Assembly: GCA_029204225.1 (NCBI GenBank) | Contig: CM055093.1 | Location: forward strand, 21,586,823-21,646,822 | DNA: 60,000 nucleotides | Reading direction: 5' to 3' | From: Diphasiastrum complanatum | Lineage: Eukaryota; Streptophyta; Lycopodiopsida; Lycopodiales; Lycopodiaceae | Shown here: positions 11,099 to 21,858 of the stretch, in pieces | Layout: every line of letters begins with the position of its first letter | How positions within the stretch are numbered: position 1 is the first letter of the stretch | Program-made: the position numbers and the translations under genes | The notes under the pieces: generated by a model | What the model was told of the DNA's origin: nothing | Databases searched by the model: none | What the model saw: the letters and a program-made list of their open reading frames with translations, nothing else

Positions 11099-11159
11099 GG
11101 GCCTTCCTTGCTGAGAGGACCCTCGTCCGAGGGCAGGCCTCGACCAGCAAGGAAGGCCC
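11099..11159. other. GC-rich nested hairpin
   Basis: A perfect 15 bp inverted repeat, GGGCCTTCCTTGCTG (11099-11113) and CAGCAAGGAAGGCCC (11145-11159), encloses a second perfect stem, CCCTCG-TC-CGAGGG (about 11120-11133). It is followed by T-rich runs (11177-11195 and 11213-11225). Shape and base composition stand out from the AT-rich surroundings. It may be the fold-back end of a small element; no function is claimed. Confidence 0.6.
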
Positions 11160-11574
11160 GAGGGCGGGGACTAGTTTTGTTTTGTTTTTTTTTTTTCGGT
11201 CCGTTCGGACTAGTTTTTTTTTTTCAGTTTTTTGGGACAAATTTTTTTACATTTGTAGTGGAATGTGGATGTGGACGGCCAATGACGGGCTGCCACATAG
11301 CACATGCAACTTCGGAATCCACCACCAATATGATACGGGAGTTAGAAACCAGGATTGAGAAGCAGCAAGAAGAGGCCCGCTCTTGGGCATCAGTTCTGAA
11401 AAAAGGCACCAAACCAAGCTCCCATCTCCTCGGTTATCTCAGCCACCATCTCGGAAGAGAAATCTCGAGACCAAAAAGCCCACAACATAAGAGTTCGCGG
11501 GATCCCGAATTCACAGGATGCCTTGGCTGAAGCCAGACGCTTTCTCGACACCACTCTCAGGCAGAGGACATTCC

Positions 11575-11700
11575 AACGGAGAGAGGAGAAAGAACATGCA
11601 TTTCGTAAAGAGAGAACATGCATTCCACCGAGAGAGGAGAGAAAACGTGCATTACATTGGAAAGAGGAGAGAGAAAGTGCATTCCATAGAAAGAAAATGA
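11575..11700. repeat. Short imperfect tandem repeat, GAGAGGAGA...GTGCATT units
   Basis: Four imperfect units of about 29 bp contain GAGAGGAGA-type purine runs followed by CATGCATT or GTGCATT. The open frames across it are simple by-products of the repeat. Confidence 0.6.
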
Positions 11701-11856
11701 TAGATTCCTAGGAAAGAAAATTGGATGAACATTATGCTCATGGAGGTGGTCCCAAAATACAAAAGACACCTCACCAAAATGCATTGCGTTCCTTATTAAG
11801 GAATGCCCAGGACTAATAGGAGCACGAAGTGCACAACTCCTCTAACAGCGTAAAAC

Positions 11857-12000
11857 TACGCGTATCCTTTATATCCTGGTTTGTTTATTCTTGATTACGC
11901 GTACAAGATCAACCGACCCTTTATATCCTGGTTTGTTTATTGTTGACTACGCGTACAAGATCAACCAACCCTTTATATTCTAGTTTGTTTATTATTCATC
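11857..12000. repeat. 52 bp minisatellite upstream of the chitinase gene
   Basis: A 52 bp unit starting CTTTATATCC recurs at 11867, 11919 and 11971 (the last copy partial). A partial unit precedes it. Each full unit contains the palindrome TACGCGTA and the phrase GTACAAGATCAACC. It lies about 350-480 bp before the chitinase TATA box, so it is promoter-distal. Confidence 0.8.
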
Positions 12001-12206
12001 ACTGATCATGGTGTTTGAAAAGTTGAAGAATGCAAGCAGTGTGCGGTTGAACTAGTCTAATGACGTGCATAGTCCAAATTTTGACACAATATCTAGTCGC
12101 TTCATCCGAGTCCCCTAGTAATTCATTCTAAGTTTAGCTTCCTTCCTCTAAATTGGTCTGGTGATACCTCTGGAACGTATTATTACTGACAATGTCATTC
12201 ATTCCG

Positions 12207-12284
12207 CACACCGAGCTGAGTCAAGCTGCTACTAGATTGCGTCCCCACACCGAGCCGGGTCAAGCTGCTACTACATTGCTTCCA
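12207..12284. repeat. 39 bp direct duplication in the chitinase promoter region
   Basis: CACACCGAGC...CAAGCTGCTACTA occurs twice with a 39 bp period (12207-12245 and 12246-12284), with few differences. It ends about 60 bp before the TATA box, so the duplicated unit could hold a regulatory site. Confidence 0.7.
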
Positions 12285-12345
12285 CGGCGGTTCCTCTCCT
12301 TTCCACTCAGCTCCAGTTAGTCTTCTATGCTCTGTACTCAGCCGA

Positions 12346-12352
12346 TATAAAT
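12346..12352 (+). promoter_or_regulatory. TATA box of the chitinase gene
   Basis: TATAAAT in the context CCGATATAAATCC, about 240 bp before the chitinase ATG. Transcription would start near 12375-12380, just after an ATG at 12369, giving a leader of about 210 nt. The inference rests on motif and spacing only. Confidence 0.6.
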
Positions 12353-12588
12353 CCTGCTCTCCTCTACGATGCCTGCAGCACTATCATTCACATTCATCAT
12401 AAAACACTAGTGCTCCACTCCCTTGAGAGTTAACTATCTAGCTAGCTCAGGAATCCTAACTTCCAAACTCCAAAGCCTTATCTCTAGCTCTCATAGTACT
12501 CACAAGTGATCATCCTGTGGATCGCGAATTCCAGTCGAAATACCATAAAAAAAATACAGTTCTAGAGGCTGATTCATAAATTGAAGCA

Positions 12589-13542
12589 ATGGCACAAAGG
12601 CAAAGAATTCAGCTTCCCCAAATTCCTGCTATGGTTGTGCTACTGATAATTATTTCTTCAACAGCCATCGACACCGCGTCGGCGGTCAGACATTTCCCTG
12701 GGGCAGGTGCTCGTGCACTCCTCCAATCCACCCACGGTAACCTGATAGTGGACTACATAGGCGCCTCTGGAGCGTCGGATCTCCAATTTACGGATCTCCC
12801 TATATCCGCCTCCCTGCAATACATCTTACCTCTCTCATTCGCCATCGATGCAGACGCCTCGGGAAACACTCAGAATGGTATCTTCAGCCCCTTTTGGGCA
12901 TCCAGTCTAACTCCCGAGGCTGCACAGAGCTTCAAGCAGAGCAATCCCAACGTCAAGCTGCTTGTCAGCCTCGCAGGCTTCTCCCAGTTCACCTCAGACG
13001 GCACCACCAGGAATGTCGATTGGTATGATCCCCCCAGCACCGACACTTGGATCACCAATGCAGTCAGCTCCATCTCCAGCCTCGTTTCTCAATACTCACT
13101 GGACGGCGTGGACGTAGACTACGAGAACTTTCCCACCTCTACCACGTTCACCACCTGCATTGGTGGTCTCATCTCCAACCTCAAGAGCGCTGGAACTATT
13201 TCCACAGCATCCATTGCCCCCTTTGGAGCCACTCTTTCCATCTATGCAGACCTCTTTGCCAACTTTGGTTCCTCCATAGATTACGTGAACTATCAGTTCT
13301 ACGCTGATGGTTTGGCATCTCAATCCGACTTCATAAGCAGCTACAACAATGTGGCTGGCAGTTTCGATGCTAGCAAGCTGCTGGCTAGTGTTGAGGCTGG
13401 TGGCCGAGGACTGCAGGGATCCGACTTCACTGGAGCCGCCCAACAATTGAACATTCCAGGCATCATGATCTTCAATGTTGACAACGATAAGGGAACTGGC
13501 TTCAGCACCGAGCAGGCAGTGGCTTCTTTTCTCTCCAGTTAG
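12589..13542 (+). CDS. GH18 chitinase-like secreted protein (plant chitinase 2 type)
   Basis: An intact, intronless 317-residue ORF. Residues 1-32 form a signal peptide (Arg-rich start, hydrophobic AMVVLLIIISSTA, Ala-x-Ala end), so the protein should be secreted. The GH18 barrel shows LLVSLAGFSQF (residues 124-134) and the active-site motif DxxDxDxE as LDGVDVDYENF, with the proton donor at Glu179. VNYQFYADG (233-241) matches the conserved strand of plant chitinase-2-like enzymes. Known members cleave chitin in defence or act as inactive lectin-like relatives. The conserved Trp near the C-terminus, usually in a V-W-S context, is Phe295 here (GIMIFNVDND), so substrate binding may be altered. 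GC content is clearly higher than its neighbours. It is the only intact host-type gene in the window. Confidence 0.93.
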   Translation: MAQRQRIQLPQIPAMVVLLIIISSTAIDTASAVRHFPGAGARALLQSTHGNLIVDYIGASGASDLQFTDLPISASLQYILPLSFAIDADASGNTQNGIFSPFWASSLTPEAAQSFKQSNPNVKLLVSLAGFSQFTSDGTTRNVDWYDPPSTDTWITNAVSSISSLVSQYSLDGVDVDYENFPTSTTFTTCIGGLISNLKSAGTISTASIAPFGATLSIYADLFANFGSSIDYVNYQFYADGLASQSDFISSYNNVAGSFDASKLLASVEAGGRGLQGSDFTGAAQQLNIPGIMIFNVDNDKGTGFSTEQAVASFLSS

Positions 13543-13999
13543 CAGCTTCAGCTTATAAAATTCTATAAAGGTAATGAAAGAGGTGAGGAGTTCTTCCTAT
13601 AACATGCATTCATGGCGATGTGTGTGACATGCTTTGAAAGTTCTATGCGGTTCACGAGACCTTTAAAGCAAATGGGAATCATTAGAAAAAGCTACCCAAT
13701 TCGTACTCGATCGAGGTGCATTTTGCTTGGGTATTGGATTGCTCTTAATTACAAAAAGGTTACTTGATTGGCAGTTCAAAGTTGTCTTCCAAAGAAGTGT
13801 CCTCAAGCTCTATTTGACAAAGTTAATGAGACAACTCGTGGTGAGTTTTCTACTTCATGTTTTTAGCACATTAATATTTGTAGCACCATTCAAGAATGGT
13901 GGTGTAACTCCACCAAATCTATGAAGGGTACATGAAATCGGTATGCAATTATGCCCTAGACATTATGCCTAATTCACCAAGATTAACTACATCAATTTT
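13543..13999. other. Chitinase 3' flank and gene-free stretch
   Basis: Follows the chitinase stop. No canonical AATAAA was seen near the end of the gene; GTAATGAAAG at about 13570 is a weak candidate for the 3' processing region. The ORF at 13727-13924 resembles nothing recognised. Confidence 0.3.
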
Positions 14000-14999
14000 T
14001 ATACTTTATAATATATCAAATCATATTACATTCACAATAAGTTCAAACATCTAATCAATTGATAAGATAACCCACACCATGAAGGCCTTCTCTTTTTGGA
14101 TGAATGAAACTGGCTTGCTCAACTACATTCCTAACAATGTCATACATGAATTCTTCAAAGATGGCCTCATCCATCCTTATGATTGATGATTCTCATTCCA
14201 ACTTGCAAATATCAAGAACTTGATATGAGGTCACTTTAGTTCAAATCTGTCTGAACGTCCCCACCATCCACATTGGGTTTCACAATGTTATGGGATGGTC
14301 ATTGGTCATACATGAGTACAAAAGGATGGCCATGATGAAAAACAAGGAATTGCATTTTTCCATAACGTGTCTTGTAGTCTTCTACACCTTCTTTAGTCTC
14401 AATCACTCATTTCTCACCATTCTAATAGCATTATATGAAGAAATTTGATATAATGGAAAAGAGTAAGTGAGCATCTCCTCTCAAGATGCAATTGTCCTAA
14501 TGTCAATGACATCATGTCTAGCTAAAAGTCATTGAAAATTTCACACGACTCCCGAATCAAATCCACATAATTTTTACTTGTCCACAAACTCATTTTTATT
14601 CCCCATTCTTGAACTAGTCTCTCCACTTAGATGTGTACTTGCAACTAGCAACTCTTCCTTATCCTCAGTGCAGATGTCTTTAATGGCAATGATGTTGGTC
14701 ATACCATAATCAAGGAAGTAGTGGTGGTCATTGCAAACCAATAATCAAGGATATCCCCAAGAAAATCAAAAGAACTATCAATTGACTACATTAAAAAATC
14801 GTGTCTTGCAAAGTCACGTCCATGGATGTATAGTTCTTGATTTCTTTATCAACCATTCTCCATTTAGCTTTGGGGTTATTGAAAACCATATGCCAGAGAG
14901 AATTATGGCCAAATATTGCAAAAGGGAAAGAGAGAATAACCATTGAATGACGCAAAAGTATATTGACCTATCAACAAAATCTGGGCTAAATCAAGAGTT

Positions 15000-15121
15000 T
15001 TCGTAGTTGATTTCATAGGAATGAATGTAGCTAATTTAGCCTAGTTTGACCACTACCACCCAAATAGATTCATTCTAGCATTGGGTCCTGGGAAGTCCAA
15101 CCACAAAATCCATAGGTATAC
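15000..15121 (-). pseudogene. G2 gypsy integrase core remnant
   Basis: The reverse complement reads IPMDFVVGLPRTQ and then NESIW, VVVVKLG and SYIHSYEINYE. These line up with the family pattern of the first catalytic Asp and the following strand. A stop interrupts at about 15074. The remnant is identifiable only by this pattern. Confidence 0.7.
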
Positions 15122-15599
15122 TTTCTCATTTCTTATATATGGGATATCTAAAGGATGTAGTAAGCCATTATCTTTAAAACGTTTAGCTTTAGTGAACTAG
15201 CTTGAGATTGCCAATGAGCTCCCAAAATTTTCTTTCTTCTCACTATGGAGAGAGGGAATACATAGCAAATTCGACTTCCTTCTTGAAGTTAGGTGGATTT
15301 CCAGCATGTAATAAGGAAGTTAACTCACTCTCCTTGACCTAAAATGAAACCCTAGTCTATTTCCTAGAGTTATGCTTGGTAGGTAGCTAGTTGGTCAAAT
15401 TTTCACCTTAAACTTAGGTGTAGGTCCTATAAAGTAGGGATGACCACCAAATAGACATGACCAACTCTCTTGACTTGACCTAACCTACATTAGGATGGGT
15501 TTCCCATGTGGCATCATGGCCTCACATGTGTGGGACCCACTTATGTACACAATTTACACTATTCTACATGGTTTTTGATCAAGCTAGATTTGCCAATTT

Positions 15600-15900
15600 T
15601 TGGCAATTCTTCACATACCAAATCACCCATCTTGACAAACATCCGAAAGCCTCCATCCTTCTTCCCTTTCAAGAGAACCAAATCACTTCATGGTGCATTA
15701 CTAGATTGAATATGTCCCATCCTCAAATAATTTTCTATCTGATTAGTAACCTCTATCTCCTCCTAAAATAACCATAAGGTTGTTTGGAGATAGGTGGACT
15801 ACTTGGAATTAACTCTATCTTATGGTCAACTAACGTAGAGGGTGATAATGCATGAGGTAATTCAACTGGAAAAACATCTTGAAATTCATTAATGATCATA
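15600..15900 (-). pseudogene. G2 gypsy pre-RT and RT fingers remnant
   Basis: The reverse complement reads MIINEFQDVFPVELPHALSP at the right, STLVDHKIELIPSSPPISKQ next, and VLLKGKKDGGFRMFVKMGD at the left. This is the pre-RT and fingers signature of Ty3/gypsy pol. Stops lie between the blocks. The motif B and YxDD regions are absent. Confidence 0.75.
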
Positions 15901-16565
15901 TATTTCTTCATTTGCTCTACATCTTAATCAACAGAGTTAATAACTTTTAAAAGTTCACAACCATTTGAATCCTTCTTGGAAAATTCCAAAATAGGTAAAG
16001 CAAACAAAGAATATGCTTCATACATAGAATCAACTTCCATTGAAGAAAGCCCCTCAAAGAAATGAACTTATTTATCTCCAAACATTGTAACTACTTTATC
16101 CCCTTCTCTGAAAAAAAAAGTACACATCTTTCAAAAATTAATCTCCAAATATTTGGATTTCTTAAATAAGCATTCGTAATCTAAGATAAGATTCGTCCAT
16201 GCTCAATCTAAAACATGAAAATTAACTATTAGTTCCATATGTCCTTAAATAACAACTGGAAAATTTGGCACTTTACATCCCAAGCCTCCAATTCAACAAC
16301 CAAAGCTATATAAATCTTATATATATAGTTTTGGTTTCAGTGTTCAGGTCGAGTTTCAGAATCTACAAAATATGAGGATTTTTAAAGTTATGAGTCAATC
16401 CATTGTTTAGTAAAGTACTAACTTCCTCACCATACATTGTGTCTTTTTAATGAAATAGTTGGCATTTGGCATGAAAGAAATAGTATTGAATGAACATTCA
16501 CACTCACAATCAACCAAATTAGTTTGAAGTTTCAAACCTTTATCACCCGACATTTCAATCATTTA

Positions 16566-17290
16566 AGTTCTTGATTTCTTTCACTCATGAAAAGTTTTTA
16601 TAAGATGTCCATGTTTATTGAAAATGTAGCAAACAATATATTTATGAGGCTTCTGGGACAATTTGCTTTGCTGAATTCATAAGAATTCATAAGTTGCTCT
16701 ATCCAATTCATCAAAGTACCAGGGCTGATTTTGCTCTTGAAATTGTTTTTTTCCTACTCCTACTGCTTCCTTGATGCTACTATCATAGAATCATGGGCCT
16801 TTATGATATGGATCACTCCGTCAAGATTTTAATGCAAGTTTCTTGGACATTCATTCTAGTAGTCAACCAAAAAATCCTAGGATGAATTGCCATGAGACTA
16901 ACTTCATGTCGAATGATGGAATCTTAGTCAATAGATCCAAAAATTTCTTGACATAGGTATTTATCTTACTCCCCATTTTACAATTGATAAATCTTTGATA
17001 ATTCTACATCATTAGCCACCAAAAATGCCTTCCAAATAACTTCCATAAGTTCTCTCCATGTACCATGCCTTTGGTACATCATTTGGTGAAATATGCACAT
17101 TGCTTAAAATGCACTTTCAATGATTTGTAATTTTATGATTTTAGTAACAATTATGTTGACTTCATCTTGCTGTGAAGGTCATAAGCAATGATCATTCTCG
17201 TCTAATCCAAATACTTAAAATCTAAGTTCTCCAAATCATCTCCACTAAGCACATTTTTGACATTAAGCTTTACAATTTTTTCCTTTTTCA
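16566..17290 (-). pseudogene. G2 gypsy gag remnant with degraded zinc knuckle
   Basis: The reverse complement reads VLSGDDLENLDFKYLD at about 17260-17200 (gag capsid region), MVHGENLW near 17060, and CYIFNKHGHLIKTF at about 16640-16598. The last is a CX2CX4HX4C knuckle with two Cys changed to Phe. The capsid part overlaps the left copy of the tandem duplication that follows. Confidence 0.65.
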
Positions 17291-19661
17291 AATATTGCAT
17301 TACAATCTTTAGCTACAAAATCACAATCAATAGTACATTTGGAATGTTTTGTGTTTTGACATAACATACACCACATGTCTATATGCATGCACCTCAAAGT
17401 CTAAAACGTTCACTAAAACTTGGGTTAACATTTTTGAACTACAAAGTACCATTTTAGTTCATTGTATGATGTGCTTGAAGCTTTAGACAAATGCAAAAAT
17501 ACACCTCATTATTTATACATATGCACACATACTTTGTTTTCATAGATAACATATAGCTACAATTATCACCATAAAGTGCATGTAAAGTTCAACGATTTCT
17601 TACTAAGAAAGTTTGTAACAAACTTTTTATAATCAACAATCACTTGTGACAATGAATCGGTATGAGATTAAGTCTGTGGAGCTCTACCAAGCGGCTCATC
17701 TCATCATCAATACTTTCTCCCAACTCTTTGCCAATAGTTAGAGAACCCAAAACAGAGAGAGCTTGAAAAAAAATTGCAAAGTCTGAAGAGTGACAACCAC
17801 TTGGTCCCATTCATATATTTATATGGTCATGATTGGAAAGAGACACAAGTGAGAATTTGTAAAGACATATTGCCAAGAGAGAGATTCTAAAGCTCGTTGG
17901 TCATGTTGGTACTATCACAATATTTTTTTCAAATATAGTAATTTTCATAATCTTTTTATTGTGCAAAGTCCTAAGTCTAGGATTTAGGAGTTCCCTTGGG
18001 CTTAAACTAGAATCTTAAAAGGTGTTGCTATTGACAAATTCCAAGCTTGATTTAAATAATGAGATATTCGTGAATTCTTGTCTTGATTCCACCAAACCAT
18101 AAGGGAGGTCTAGCTCTAATCACAATCTCATGTGAGTTGGATTGAGTGAGGAGCTAACAATCATCCTAATAAATAGGTCATTTCTAATTGAGACAAGTTT
18201 GCTTATATGTAGGTCATTTCCAGTAGTTGTGAATTGGTTTAACTTTTAGAGACCACATGAATACTTGCACATCTAGGATGAGGTTCCAAGATGAGCAGCT
18301 CCTCCAGGATCCATCATGTGCTTTGCTCACATTGCATTTTAACTTGGGCTAAGTTTTCAAGTGTGAAGGGTTCATAGTATTCAGATTTTCATTGTGAGTT
18401 CTTGGATGTGCTAGCACCTCTCGAATGTATATTTTTGGACATCTTGGAATCCACAACGAGAATGGGACAATGGACGTTATATGATTCATAATTTTTATAA
18501 TTTTAGTAACAATTATGTTGACTTCATCTTGATATGAAGGTCAGAAGCAATGATCATTCTCGCCTAATCCAAATACTTAAAATCTAAGTTCTCCAAATCA
18601 TCTCCACTAAGCACATTTTTGACATTAAGCTTTACAATTTTTTTTCTTTTTCAAATGTTGCATTACAACCTTTAGCTACAAAATTACAATCCATAGTACA
18701 TTTGGAATGTTTTGTGTTTTGGCATAACATACACCACATGTCTATATGCATGCGCCTCAAAGTCTTAAACGTTCACTGCAACTTCAATTAACATTTTGAA
18801 CTACAAAGTACCATTTTAGTACATTGTATGATTTGCTTGACACTTTAGACAACTGCAAAAATACACCTCATTATTTATACATATGCACACATACTTTTTT
18901 TTGTTGTTGGACGCATAGATAACATATAGCTACAATTATCATTATAAAGTGCATATAAAGTTCAGTGATTTCTTACTAAGAAACTTTGTAACAAACTTTT
19001 CATAATAAGTCTGTGGAGCTCTACCAAGCGGCTCATCTCATCATCAATACTTTCTCCCAACTCTTTGCCAAGTAGTTAGAGAACCCAAAACAGAGAGAGC
19101 TTGAAAAAAAACTGCAAAATCTCAAGAGTGACAACCAAAACTTGGTCCCATTCATATATTTATGTGGTCATGATTGGAAAGAGACACAACTGCAAATTTG
19201 TAAAGATATATTTCGAAGAGAGAGATTCTAAAGCTCGTTGGTCATATTGTTACTATCACAATACTTTTTCCTAAATATAGTTTTTTTCATAAACTTTTTA
19301 TTGTGCAAAGTCCTAAGTCTTAGTTTTTCTGGAGTCTAGGATTTAGGAGTTCCCTTGGGCTTAAAGTAGAACCTTAAAAGGTGTTGCTAATTACAAATTC
19401 CAAGCTGGATTTAAATAATGAGATATTCATAAATTCCTATCTTGATTCCACCAAACCATAAGGGAAGTCTAGCTCTAGTCACAATCTCATGTGCGTTGGA
19501 TTGAGTGATGAGCTAACAATTGTCCTTATAAATAGGTCATTTCCAATGTCACCTCAAGTTTTTATAAAGAAGTAACCAGTAGTTGTGAATTGGTTTATCT
19601 TTTAGAGGCCACGTGAATACTTGCATATCTAAGCTGAGGTTCCAAGATGAGCAGCTCCTCC
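17130..19661. repeat. Tandem duplication, two units of about 1.17 kb
   Basis: 17130-18306 and 18489-19661 are homologous in direct orientation (offset about 1360 bp), separated by about 180 bp. Shared landmarks include AACAATTATGTTGACTTC, CTCTACCAAGCGGCTC and the end AAGATGAGCAGCTCCTCC. On the minus strand both hold the same gag-like segment (LSVLGSLTIGKELGESIDD) and the LENLDFKY segment, so the unit contains the gag start of G2. It is either a segmental duplication or a pair of neighbouring gag/LTR units. Each copy carries its own indels, so the event is old. Confidence 0.8.
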
Positions 19662-19664
19662 GGG

Positions 19665-20164
19665 TGTTGATGGTATTTATTGTACATTAATAAATTAGGT
19701 GTGAGGGCTGTGGCATCCTGTGTGCGTAAGCTCGTAGCCCAATGAGCACATGTTAAATATTGTATTATGAAATAAAATAGAATTCGGCCATGTAAATAAA
19801 ATAAAATTAAAGGCCCAAAGTCTAAGTTGATTAAGTTTGATTTTAGTTCTAAGAAGTAGTCAAAGTCAAAGTGGTGGTAGGTGGACTGTGCTTTTGGTTG
19901 TGTTTCTTTAGAAGGGCTAGGATTTCAATCCTTCCCTCAATGAAGTAGCCAATTGAAGCAAAGGGGCAAGGGCCTCCCTGAGAAGAAAAAAGCACCTCTT
20001 GTACTCCATTTGACATGCTAATTGAGAGGAGGAAACTCTACCACTTTGAGTATCCAAGCATCCTCATGTGCTCTTGCTTTCTAGTCTAATGCTTTTATTG
20101 AATGTTGCTATTAAATTTTGTCATGTTTTTGCTGTTTTCCATGGTTTTGCTATTAAATTCTGCC
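19665..20164. repeat. LTR-C-like solo LTR (divergent)
   Basis: Starts TGTTGATGG. It shares with the LTR-C copies at 38935, 43528 and 59824 the order of landmarks: CGTAAGC...GTAGCCCAATGAGCAC, AAAGGCCCAAAGTC, AGCACC...TTGTACTCC and AGAGGAGGAAACTCTACC. A closer relative is the fragment at 44262-44609. The right boundary near CTGCCA is approximate. Confidence 0.65.
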
Positions 20165-20478
20165 ACCCGCCGCGTGAGGACTCGTGGGATACTGCATGAG
20201 GTAGTCGGTAATTTATTCCTTCACGCTTTTGGGTCTTCAGAATGTGCAGCTGGTTGATACAAAGCTAGAGCCCTGGGAAGATGACACATGATGCTCCTCC
20301 ATCGATATTGGTGTGTTCTGCTCGGGCCCTTGCCCTTCGTATGCTCCTTGGCCTTGGTAGAATGCTGGCCTCACCACATATGTTCATTGATCTTGCCTCC
20401 TTCTGTCGGTGCAACTTCAAGTTGTGGTGGTGGTGGAATTACAACTGGGGCTGGTGGTGGTTTTTGAGCTGTGCGCTG

Positions 20479-20790
20479 CTACCAATCTCTGAGGGCGGCA
20501 CTGGCTTGAGATAACTCATGATGAGCCTGAAGGCGATATTGATCAAACTCCCCTTGGTATCCCGCCAATGTTTGTCTGAAAAACTGCACCTGGTGGGTCA
20601 GAAAATATGCCTCATGTTGGGTGAGCGGTCTGTTGGTCAACACTAGCTGGGAGAGCCACTCCATTTTCTCCTGATGGAGGGCTTGTACCTCCACTCCAAG
20701 GGGTTGGTTCTCTCTTTCGGCCACTAATAGTTGGGCCTAGAGTGGGGCTATCTGTTGTTGTGCAGACTGTTGGGCTTCTTGGAATTTAGT
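20479..20790 (-). pseudogene. Gag-like coiled-coil fragment
   Basis: The minus strand is open for 81 codons (20724-20479) and extends upstream through one stop. The protein is Gln/Glu-rich and heptad-like (AERENQPLGVEVQALHQEK, LTQHEAYFLTHQVQFF). No zinc knuckle or enzyme motif is seen. Next to an LTR relative, a gag N-terminal region of an LTR element is the simplest reading; a host coiled-coil exon is possible. Confidence 0.4.
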
Positions 20791-20799
20791 TGTCGCGTC

Positions 20800-21858
20800 C
20801 ATCACGGATTTATCTGAGGGCCTTGATATAATCTTGGAGGCCAACCTCATTCTTTTGCAGCCTCAGGACCTCTTCCATCAGATAAAACAACCCATCAGGT
20901 TGGTACTATCATTCTCGAATTCCTACCATCTGAGAGTTCCAACTCCTAGGAATAAGACACTTTACAGTACAAATGTGAACCAAATGTCATTTTCGTTTCA
21001 TGTCACAATCCAATAACAAATAGGGTCAAGTCATGGTTTTATAGATATTTAATATAAATTCAACTTAATGAATTTGATAAACCAGTGCTATCATTAGAGG
21101 ATTTCCAAGGCCCAAAAGGGCTGTCTAAGAAATGCCACATAAGAGAGAGAAAAATGTCGGATTTTAAAACTCCGACCGAGTTTTTGGTCTGCCCACACAA
21201 CTCCGATGACTTGACCTCACTAGTAACATATGTAGTTAACTGGAAGTTGGATAGCCGCAACGCGTGGGGTCCATACTTCAAGGTTTTATTTTTTACCATT
21301 AACTAACATGACTTCTCGTGTAAATGCAAAGCGTGTTGCACATCACAGTTTCTTTCCATCTACTGATAGCTTTCACATCAAATGAAAACAGTCTTATCCG
21401 TCTGAATATCATGACAAGAAACTTTGAATATTTTGGATCACAATGAGCGCCAACATGAATCTAAATTTTTGCAATTCTAAAAATATGGAGTGTGTTAGAT
21501 CAAAAGGAGCGGCAAGGTTATTTCAAATTTTTGCAATTCAAAAATTTGCAATTTCAACACATGTCTATTGGAAAAGTATTATGCTCATAACTGCAAAGCT
21601 TTGATTTTGCATATAAAGCAAGAAACATGGGGTGTGTTGGATCAAAAAGAGCACCAAGGTCATTTAACTTTTGCAGTTGAAATTTTTTTTCGATTAACAG
21701 TTTTAATAGCTTGCAAGATATATAACAATTTGGCTTTCTACTAGATTAATCTATCGATTATTAAGATGTCTAAGTCATCTCCATATTGATCTTCCTAAAG
21801 AATATGCCCACTATCAAAAAAAATTCTGAAACGATCCACCTTACCAGCTCACCAAATC
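20800..21858. other. Gene-free AT-rich stretch before gene T
   Basis: No gene recognised. Two related phrases, GTGTGTTAGATCAAAAGGAGCGGCAAGG (about 21491) and GTGTGTTGGATCAAAAAGAGCACCAAGG (about 21630), show a local duplication of about 140 bp. No terminal inverted repeat matching the right end of the following gene block was found by eye. Confidence 0.3.

Larger units (their letters stand above)
14000..17290 (-). mobile_element. Very old antisense Ty3/gypsy element G2
   Basis: Read on the minus strand, short but clear gypsy segments appear in the right order from right to left: gag (about 17290-16850), zinc knuckle (about 16640-16576), pre-RT (15900-15790), RT fingers (about 15670-15600) and integrase core (15120-15000). 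No long ORF survives, and the element is visible only from residue patterns. Only about 500 bp separate the RT fingers from the integrase core, so most of RT and RNase H is deleted. The 14000-14950 end was not resolved. Confidence 0.7.

Noticed and set aside
13096-13446. Minus-strand ORF opposite the chitinase gene
   Set aside because: It is a low-complexity Gly/Ser shadow of the high-GC coding strand, with no motif.
20281-20514. Plus-strand ORF with a Trp-rich run
   Set aside because: It comes from GTGGTGG repeats opposite a Pro-rich minus-strand stretch of the gag-like fragment.
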